Positions 57,012 to 64,000 of a stretch of 64,000 nucleotides of DNA are shown one piece after another. Position 1 is the stretch's first letter. The number at the start of each line of letters is the position of its first letter. Where the stretch lies: positions 6,302,670-6,366,669 of the forward strand of contig NC_088714.1 of the NCBI RefSeq assembly GCF_963576615.1, in the 5' to 3' direction. Source of the DNA: Watersipora subatra (Eukaryota; Bryozoa; Gymnolaemata; Cheilostomatida; Watersiporidae). The notes beneath the pieces are model-generated. The model was not told the origin of the DNA and did no database searches. It was given only the letters and a program-made list of their open reading frames with translations. Position numbers and translations under genes: made by a program.

Positions 57012-57908
57012 CTATTGGCTATCAGTTCTCAATAGTACCCTCAGCGGTTCTATGCAGGCTGACATGTTAGGTATATAAGCTCTGAGAAAATTTAGGATAC
57101 CAATCAACCTCTGTACTCCTTCTCGATCAGTAGGATCTGGCATGGCATTGATTGCAGTCACTTTATCGGGATCAGATTGTAAACCATCTTTCGATACTAC
57201 ATGGCCAAGATATCGCACCTCAGACTGATTAAATTGGATTTTCTGACAATTGAACTTTACATTGGCTGCTTTAACTTTTCCGAGTAACTTACGAAGATTA
57301 TCATCATGCTCTTGTTGTGTCTTTCCAGCTACAACAATGTCATCAAAATATACTGATACACCGGGCAAGTCTCCAAATATCTGTTCAACGTTCTTTTCAA
57401 AGACCTCAGCACTTGAATGGAGCCCAATTGGAAGCCTGTTAATGCAGCACTGGCCAAATAGGGTGTTGAAAGTAGTCAGCAGAATACTCTCTTTTGTGAG
57501 TGCCACATGCCAGTATCCATGTTTCATGTCCATAATAGTGTAATGCCGCATTCCATTACGCCGAAAAGTAATGTCCTACAGTGTTGGTATTCTGTGGTGT
57601 TTACACTTTACAGCTTTGTTAAGATCTTTTGGATCCACGCATATTCTCACAGAACCATCTTTCTTCTCTACACATACCATGCTACTGACCCAGTTTGTTG
57701 GTTTGTTAACTTTTGAAATAACCCCAAAAGCTTCCATACTATCCAGTTCCTTCTTCACTCTATTCATCATGCTCAGAGGTACACGACAAGGATGGTGCAC
57801 AACAGGCTCTACTTTCTCATTGATGCATATCTCATGATCTCCTTCTAGACATCCTATACCATTGAACACATCAGGGAACTCATCCAAGATTGAGGTATCA
57901 CAAATCAC
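57012..57908 (-). pseudogene. Gypsy reverse transcriptase
   Basis: Pieces 57576-57908 and 57012-57551 share one frame. Motifs: VNKPTNWVSSMVCVEKKDG (about 57720), CVDPKDLNKAVK, DMKHGYWHVAL (about 57530), LPIGLHSSAEVF (about 57430) and the intact catalytic YFDDIVVAG (about 57350). LGHVVSKDGLQSDPDKV follows (about 57210). A stop lies between the two pieces (about 57574). A TAG at about 57910 cuts off the protease. Confidence 0.9.
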
Positions 57909-59130
57909 CTAATCCATACGACAGATCAATCCAAAGAGTTTAGCTGCTATCAGACTTAAAATGGGGGCAGATTCTCATCAACTACTTTGGAGTGGATTCC
58001 ATGGCTGATACCGTTATAGTTCACAGTAAGCTGTACCACACCAATGCTGTTGATTTTCGAACGGTTGTATCCATAAAGCTTTACAGCAGTTGGTAAAAGT
58101 TTAGCTTCTAGAGAGCTGATGGTGTTTAAGGTAATACAGTTTGTTTCAGCCCCGTATCAATGTTGAATGGAATCTCCAAGACTTTCTGCTTGTGGCTTAC
58201 ATTCATAGACCAAATCCAAGATTTAACAGACTTGAGATTCAATTTGCTTGGGATAGCGTTTACCAAGCCAACAAACAGACTATTCATCTGTCTCTCAGCT
58301 TTGCTCTTGGGTTTGTGGCATACCTTTTCAAAATGATTTTTTTAGCCCACAGTTGTTACAGGTCTCTCCATAGGCAGGGCATCGGCCTTTAGCATGGCTA
58401 TATCCACAATACTTGCATTCCTTGCAAGGTTTGGGCTTTTTAGGTATAGCACCCGAGTCCCGTTGAACATAATTAACATAAGATTCAAGGGGCTCATTCT
58501 GAAGAGTATTTACAGCTGTGTCACCGGTAGATAATCTGGACATGTGCTGTTTAGTGATTTCTACAGTGCGTATGTCATCAAAAGCATTCTGTAGGTTGAT
58601 GGCCCGGTCCCTAAAAAGACGTTCTTTCACTTTAGCATCAGATAACCCAAATACAATACGACATAGCAGTATTTGATCATGCAACGTGCCAAACTTACAC
58701 TTGGTAGCTTGTGCTTTCAATCGTTTAACAAACATGTCAATAGACTCGCCATCAGCTTGATTCATTGACCAAAATACTTATCATTCATACAGCATGTTTC
58801 GTCTCGGGTTACAATATGCCTCGAATTTTTCTAATACATCAGTTAATACGTCTCTGTTTTTGCCAACTTCATACTCAAACTGGCTAAATATCTTTGTAGC
58901 CTCCTCACCAGCCTGATTAAGCAGTATAGCTACTTGACGTCTGTTAATCAGAGCATTCTCAACTAGGGTAACACTTTTCACGTCTGGCTTCAATACTAAA
59001 TCAGTTGCTAGCAAATAATTTTCAAGAAAGATCCGCCACTTTCTCTAGTTGTCAGAAACATTTCCCTCAAAAGAGAGCTTTCCAGGAGCTTTCAAGCCAC
59101 TGTTCATCATGAAAATCCCAATCAGTCACA
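57909..59130 (-). pseudogene. Gypsy gag and degraded protease
   Basis: Gag pieces at 58781-59014 (VEKFEAYCNPRRNMLYE-like end, normal for Gypsy capsid) and 58328-58765 (SIDMFVKRLKAQATKCKF, then zinc knuckles CKYCGYSHAKGRCPAYGETC and CNNCG). A stop separates them at about 58770. The protease region (57909-58327) is too broken to read clearly, but GYNRSKINSIG-type sequence near 58050 is in the expected place. Confidence 0.82.
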
Positions 59131-59192
59131 AAAGCAAACTACAGAAACAAAAAGCGGAAGCCGAAAATAACCAATTAACAGAGCAGGGTCCA

Positions 59193-59212
59193 TAATCCCA
59201 CTGCTGCCACCA
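59193..59212 (-). other. Gypsy primer-binding site
   Basis: On the minus strand TGGTGGCAGCAGTGGGATTA lies two bases after the 5' LTR end. It would pair with the 3' CCA end of a host tRNA to prime minus-strand DNA synthesis. The tRNA species was not identified. Confidence 0.65.
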
Positions 59213-59214
59213 TA

Positions 59215-59470
59215 TAATAATATGTATTGTAGGCAAATTATCTGTGTACCGGTATCGTAGTAAAGGTCACAGCTTATCGGAAGGACAGAGAATGGCCGGC
59301 CAGAGGAAGGGGTACTAACTGCTAAAGCGTGATCAGAATCTCAATCCAGTTCGTGTTTGTAGCCTAATTGTGTTTTGCGTGCGCGTTTCCGCTGCAGCTG
59401 TCTTTTGGCGGTCTGACGAAATCACAATTATGAGCATTAAAATGTCACGTGCACTTAATTAATACCATTA
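59215..59470 (-). repeat. 5' LTR of the Gypsy element
   Basis: 256 bp, homologous to 54740-54997 over its whole length. It holds the element promoter. Divergence between the two LTRs is clearly higher than between those of the BEL element, so this insertion is older. Confidence 0.9.
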
Positions 59471-59989
59471 AACGTCTGTTGAGAAAAGGAAACTGTGCTA
59501 GGTAATATACTATATCGCTATCAAAATAAAAGGTAAATAATCAATTGTGAAATATTAATATAAACAAAAGATGGTTTTATTTTTATTGAAATAAATAACT
59601 TAAAATATTGCTGTAAACAAAATAAAATCCTTAAGTACGAACAAAATCTTTGTTCGTATTTAATGATTGTGGAACGCAAATTACTAAATCAAATTCCAAA
59701 AAACATAATGTAGCTGGGAAATTCTTGTGAGCAGCTGGAATAACTTGGTAGCGGATTAAATGTAGATGTAAAATAAATAGAAAGTATGTAACCTACAAAA
59801 TATCAATCCAATGTATTTTTTTTGCTTAGTCCCCATATGGACTTAGAATTTTATTTGATGAGTGTTACACACCTTTTGTGTAATATGAAACTTTTAGTAA
59901 TTTTTTGCTTAGTCAAATTTTAATAATTTTCTTACCAAATTATCATACATATATATATTATATTATAATATAACTAATTTATTATATGT
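59471..59989. other. No gene recognised
   Basis: Very AT-rich, with a TATATA tract at 59950-59980 that may be the tail of the minus-strand LINE to the right. Confidence 0.5.
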
Positions 59990-61330
59990 AGTTAAAAAAA
60001 CCATGCCTCTAAGCTCCTTTTAAAACCTAACGTGATTTGTATAATGCGAATATAAATAGGCAGAGTGTTCCTTAAACCAGCTTCTTGATAAATTGTTCTT
60101 TTGTGGCCTGCAACGAAATATGATTTAGGTATAGGTAAGTTGAATTTAGAATTTTGAGTGAAATGGTGCTGTGAGAGATGATAATATGATCAGTAAAAAG
60201 ATATATGAGCTCTAAGCAAAGTCTGAAATTTAAGCAACTGACTAACTTTCAAAATGTTGCATTTTTTAAATAGATCCTCAGTCGAGAGATAAAAAGGTTT
60301 CTTGTTAATAATGCGAACTACTCTTTTTTGTTAAATGAATAGTTTATCAAGATAAATCAATGGAGCATTCTCCCAGGCTTCAATACAATATGAAATTTTA
60401 AAAGTGAACAAAGTGTTATGAAGTGAAATTAGAATATTTCGTGGTAAATGAAAAGATAATCGGTACAATAGGCCACTAAGTGGACATAATCATTTTAATA
60501 AGCTTTTTATATGTCATTTCCAGTTTAAATTGTTGTCAATAGTTATTCCGAGAAATTTTGTATCATCATTTAAAATAAGAGAATTTTCATTCAATTTAAA
60601 ACTCTTTTGATAGTTCTTTAAAATAATGCAATTTGTCTTCTTAATGTTGATAGCTGATTTGTTTTGTTGACACCATTTTATAAGTTCTACCAAATCAGTG
60701 TTTATAAGGTTAATGTCATCATTTAAGTTTTTTGATTTGTAAAATAAACTAGTATCATCAGCATACAATATCATCAGCATACAATATAGGCGTTAATAAT
60801 TTTAAATTAAAGTATTTGTCATTAATATATATTGAAAATAGCGTTGGTACAATTTGAATAAGTAGAATTCATCAATGTAGTTTGGGAGTGATATGGCAGA
60901 TAACTCTTTATCCATGCAATGCAATTTTTGCCAAAACCTAACAATTTCATTTTGGTCAGTGAAATGTTATGATCAATAGTGTCGAAAGCTTTACTAAAAT
61001 CAACAAAAATCCCAAGTACAGTATATCCTTGGTTAAAAGTTCCAAGAGTTTGATTTTTGAAGTTTACAACTGCATCTGTAGTCCTTATTTTTTCGAAAGA
61101 CCTATTGATAGATTGTAAGCAACTTATGTGTTTCTAAGTAGTTTAAAATCTGCTGGTTTATCATTTTCTTTAGAACTTTACTAAAAACTGAAAGAATTGA
61201 AATTGGTCTAAAACTTTCACGTTTGTTGTAAGAACCATTTTTGAAAAGAGGTAAAACTTTGGCATTTTTTATTGAAGAAGTATGAAGGTGAATATACGAC
61301 CTAATATATCGATTAGGAGTTAGCCTGGGT
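59990..61330 (-). mobile_element. 5'-truncated non-LTR retrotransposon, minus strand
   Basis: Reading leftward from 61270: NAKVLPLFKNGSYNKRESFR and PISILSVFSKVLKKMI mark the start of RT. The segment near 60960-61000 corresponds to GIFVDFSKAFDTIDHN-type sequence (seen in part). The frame at 60514-60780 gives LYADDTSLFYKS, with the catalytic YADD intact, and KFLGITIDNNLNWK. The C-terminal part (EAWENAPLIYLDKL-like, about 60375) is in further frames. It belongs to the same broad group as the element at 37190, but the copies are clearly different. Confidence 0.82.
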
Positions 61331-61339
61331 GTCCAAGAG

Positions 61340-62640
61340 TGAAACTATATCTTTCAGATCTCCAATTTTGGGTTTTGCAGTTTTTGGGGTTCCTGGCTAC
61401 ATCCTGTTGTACTTACATCAGCCGGGTTTCATAATATTTAATCTCTAGTTTTAATCCCTGTCTGGTGTAGCTTGATACCAGATGCGGATCTTCGTACCGC
61501 ATGACATAAGTTGTTATCGTCTGGGTGTTGTCGTTGACTCGAGGTTTGATGCCGTTTTTAGGATTTTAATCTGGGTTTCAATTACTGGCTTTTTAGCAAT
61601 AATCTTGAATCCTCCAATGTAACGTTCTTAATGCTCAGACAATGGAATAGGTGGGTTTTCATGTGATGGTACTAATCTCAAAGATGGGATTTGTAGATGT
61701 CATAACTCTGGGAGTTTGTTATGTAAGCCATATGGTGATGTAACTTGTTATTTTCTTTACGTCTATCTGTACATGGCTGATATCAGGTATAACAACACTA
61801 TGCAATTGTATTAATGAATCTATCAAGACAAACACCATTCCAAATCCGGATTGCCATCTAAATTGAATATGTCCTCTATGACTTTTGGGAGCTAATGCCA
61901 CATACATTCCTGTCTATCAGAGCACTATTTTGCTCATCAGCATGTATATTATTATTGCAAGTAGACAAGAGTCCGTGTAGTGCAGTTAAAAAGTTGTCGA
62001 ATGATCCACTTAGAAGCTGTGTCTGTTATAAAACTTGTACCATTCATAGATAGTTTTTACTTGTGGTGTGAAGTGCCGGGTGAATGCCCCCTTAACCTTT
62101 TCAATATCCTTGTGGTCTTCTTCAAGAAGGTTGAAAGTTCAGAATATCTCTTGACCCTGTGGTCCAAGTAGGGTTAACAGTATGGCTACTTGGATTTCAC
62201 CCCCTTTTGTTGATTTCTCTGTTGCTAGCATATAAAAGTTAATTTGTTAGAGCCATTCATGCCAGCTTCTGCTAGTCTCACTGGGGTCGCCAGCATTAAA
62301 TAGAAAGCAACCTGAAGCTCGCAAACCACCCTCTGCCATTACTATCCAGAAGCGATAATCCACACTATATACTATAGATGTCCTGACACCATGTTATATG
62401 CGGAGTTTTCTCAAGGTGGTTTTATTGTATGAATGCTGACAAGGATCATTCAAGACGACTGCTTAGCTAGGCTGCTTGATCAGTACTGATGAGTCATAAA
62501 GGTAACACCAGCTAGACCACCCACAACATTGCTTCAAAGTCACACATACTTAGTGCACATATGACAATGAATGAACCAGAATGATTCAGTATAATGCATG
62601 ACAAGCTGGTAGCTTTTACTATATTAACTAGGCTACATGT
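61340..62640 (-). mobile_element. Gypsy retrotransposon remnant (LTR end, PBS, gag)
   Basis: On the minus strand an LTR-like end with AATAAAACCACCTTGAGAAA (polyadenylation signal AATAAA) finishes in ATATAACA at about 62390. It is followed directly by TGGTGTCAGGACATC, a primer-binding-site-like sequence. A decayed gag follows, with FNAGDPSETSRSWHEWL (about 62300), ILLTLLGPQGQEIF (about 62160) and VKGAFTRHFTPQVKTIYEW (about 62090), a Gypsy capsid pattern. Stops are frequent; no pol is seen, and a LINE lies to the left. The right edge of the LTR was not resolved. Confidence 0.75.
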
Positions 62641-63147
62641 ATGTTTCGATTGGTTGCGTGTATACATGTATACTCTATACAGTTCTGACTGTTAAAAAAA
62701 GAACATCTTTTCTTTTATTACAGTAAATATGCTTAAGAACCTAAAGATTAAATAATTCTAATACTTGCTATCCATAATTTGCTTTTCTAGATAGCTTTTC
62801 ACAAATTAAACTTTGAAACTCGATAATTTTAAAGCTTATTTAAATAACCTAATATGGCTACAGAAATCTAACCTTTTGACCTAACCCTTGCAAAAGCTTA
62901 AACTGATTATACGTGTTGCGGTCACAGAAACCATGGTTAAGTCGCAAATCACGAAGTTGAGTTATCCGACTTTCAAGTTGCACCAACTGAATTTATAATA
63001 TTGGTAACGATTTTTTTAACACGTGCATCTGGACCAATCAAGGAGTGATCTTTCTGAATCTGAAATCAATTTAGCAAATAAAAGTCTTCAACCCTCGGAA
63101 AAAAACCTCTTAAAACCGTTGCTAAGCTAAACAGGAAGTACTGAAAA
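62641..63147. other. No gene recognised; possible upstream region of 63148
   Basis: AT-rich. Directly upstream of the ATG at 63148 is AACAGGAAGTACTGAAAA, containing a CAGGAAGT ETS-like word. No TATA box in a convincing position. Promoter function is a guess. Confidence 0.35.
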
Positions 63148-63267
63148 ATGGCGTCCGATAAATATAATTGTTTCTTTTTTGCCGATTTTAAAAATTACTC
63201 TGACATTTTGGACACTAATAATCTGTACTTTGGTGTTCCAACGGATGTCAAAAGCAGTAAAAGTAAA
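63148..63267 (+). CDS. Possible first coding exon
   Basis: AAAAATGGCGTC is an excellent translation-start context. The frame reads MASDKYNCFFFADFKNYSDI and continues LYFGVPTDVKSSKSK before an AT-rich inverted repeat (AAGAATAATTATT) takes over. A donor-like AAAAGTAAAAG lies at about 63263. The protein-like part is about 40 residues. No family recognised; it could equally be an isolated open frame. Confidence 0.3.
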
Positions 63268-63521
63268 AGGAATTACAATGATAATTTCCTAACAATTCTT
63301 AAAAGATTATTACATTATTTAATCATAAGAATAATTATTCGATTTTATAGGATTATTATCAGATTTAATTATAAGAATAATTATTAGAATTTCCAAGATC
63401 AAAGTATATAGTGACCGATAGTGTGCAATATGTTACTGTTATATAAACGTGTGTACTCACATGCGGTTGATGCAAAGAAGAAAGCTCTCCCAATCTCCCC
63501 ACGCCTTTATACTCCTGTAAC

Positions 63522-63612
63522 TTCTCGTACTTCCCGTAACCTCGCGTACTTCCCGTAACCTCTCGTACTTCCCGTAACCTCTCGTACTTCCCGTGACCTC
63601 TCGTAACTACCT
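63522..63612. repeat. 19-bp minisatellite, about 5 copies
   Basis: Units CCCGTAACCTCTCGTACTT with variants. It lies downstream of the Gly-rich gene's stop codon (minus strand), so possibly in its 3' UTR. The minus-strand open frame across it is repeat-derived. Confidence 0.9.
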
Positions 63613-63774
63613 GTAACTACCATGACCTCGGGCATTAGCGTAGCCCGCGGCCCACCAGCTCGATTATACAACATGCCCTTTTTCTTTTCTTTTTTTGTAT
63701 GGGCCACTAACCTTCCAGAAATACATTGGAACTCATTCATCAACTCACCTTGCTGGTGAAGTTTACCTTATGCT

Positions 63775-63999
63775 TTAACCCAGGTCTTCCTCCATCGACA
63801 CCTCCTGCGTACCATCATCACTCCCGAGCAACCCGGGGCTGCTGTCGTACTCGGCTGCACTACTCTCCTTATCTCCTCCACCTCCTTCACCACTTCCGTG
63901 ACCTCTGTCACCCCCACCGTGACCTCCTTCACCACCTCCGTGACCTCCGTCACCACCATCGTGACCTCTGTCACCACCACCGTGACCTCTGTCACCACC
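63775..63999 (-). CDS. C-terminal end of a Gly-rich repeat protein (runs off right edge)
   Basis: A minus-strand frame without an ATG inside the window gives 74 codons and a TAA stop at 63775-63777. The first about 43 residues are Gly-rich heptad-like repeats: GGDRGHG, GGDRGHD, GGDGGHG, GGEGGHG, GGDRGHG, matching a 21-bp DNA repeat. The rest is an acidic, non-repetitive tail (DKESSAAEYDSSPGLLGSDD then EVSMEEDLG). The composition change, the natural-looking tail and the stop favour this frame over the overlapping VTEV-repeat frame. Gly-rich DRG repeats occur in RNA-binding FET-type and other low-complexity proteins, but no specific family can be named from this end alone. Confidence 0.55.
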   Translation of the reverse strand, partial: GGDRGHGGGDRGHDGGDGGHGGGEGGHGGGDRGHGSGEGGGGDKESSAAEYDSSPGLLGSDDGTQEVSMEEDLG

Positions 64000-64000
64000 A

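Larger units (their letters stand above)
54740..59470 (-). mobile_element. Gypsy-type LTR retrotransposon, 4.73 kb
   Basis: Short LTRs of about 257 bp (54740-54997 and 59215-59470) flank a minus-strand gag-pol. A primer-binding site beginning TGG lies just inside the 5' LTR (59193-59212), and a GGGAAGGAAG polypurine tract just before the 3' LTR (55001-55012). No exact target duplication was found. The gene order protease, RT, RNase H, integrase marks it as Gypsy/Metaviridae rather than Copia. Confidence 0.92.

Noticed and set aside
63768..63998. ATG-started frame with VTEV repeats
   Set aside because: It overlaps a more protein-like Gly-rich frame on the same strand that has a non-repetitive acidic tail and a natural stop; the VTEV frame ends in an unlikely Arg-rich tail.

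Overview
The window looks like nuclear DNA of an animal, most likely a marine invertebrate (a lophotrochozoan such as a bryozoan or mollusc is a guess, not shown). It is AT-rich, has almost no long host reading frames, contains exons bounded by GT/AG introns, and is packed with minisatellites and eukaryotic transposons: hAT, Helitron, BEL/Pao, Gypsy, non-LTR retrotransposons, tRNA-derived SINEs and fold-back elements. No bacterial-style operon, CRISPR array or rRNA gene is visible.

Host genes. (1) The most interesting host locus is on the minus strand at 32338-35496. Three exons with matching splice phases spell a divergent Bcl-2-family core: a BH1-like segment across the second and third exons, and a BH2-like segment that ends in GGGW exactly at an intron, the position where Bcl-2-family genes classically carry an intron. 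A paralogous exon of identical length and phases lies at 1854-1993, so the left 7 kb and the 32-40 kb region are two diverged copies of one locus. The same intron carries a related 47/48-bp minisatellite in both copies. The one coding exon that can be compared is more diverged (54% identity by hand count) than nearby non-coding stretches. (2) A minus-strand terminal exon at 22938-23702 encodes an Ala/Pro-rich protein with two copies of an unusual Cys-rich finger. (3) At the right edge (63775-63999, minus) lies the C-terminal end of a Gly-rich protein with GGDRGHG-type repeats and an acidic tail. (4) Weaker exon candidates are at 40631-40775 and 63148-63267.

Layout. 1-6.6 kb: copy 1 of the Bcl-2-like locus with 48-, 34- and 26-bp minisatellites. 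6.8-7.7 kb: a non-autonomous hAT with an 8-bp target duplication. 9-11 kb: a fold-back element and a dispersed repeat that recurs inverted at 26-27.5 kb. 13-20 kb: an unrecognised decayed sequence holding a 3.45-kb hAT with a nearly intact transposase frame, itself invaded by a fold-back element. 21-22.1 kb: a 16-bp minisatellite. 22.9-23.7 kb: the Cys-finger exon. 24.05-25.84 kb: a terminal-inverted-repeat element. 29.3-31 kb: a decayed, unrecognised coding sequence. 32.3-41 kb: copy 2 of the Bcl-2-like locus, with a LINE inserted. 42-54 kb: a dead Helitron split by an 8.1-kb BEL/Pao retrotransposon. 54.7-59.5 kb: a Gypsy retrotransposon. 60-62.6 kb: a LINE fragment and a Gypsy gag remnant. 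63-64 kb: minisatellites and the Gly-rich gene end.

Exon calls, fold identities and element boundaries come from reading the sequence by eye. Family assignments rest on recognised motifs, not on database searches.
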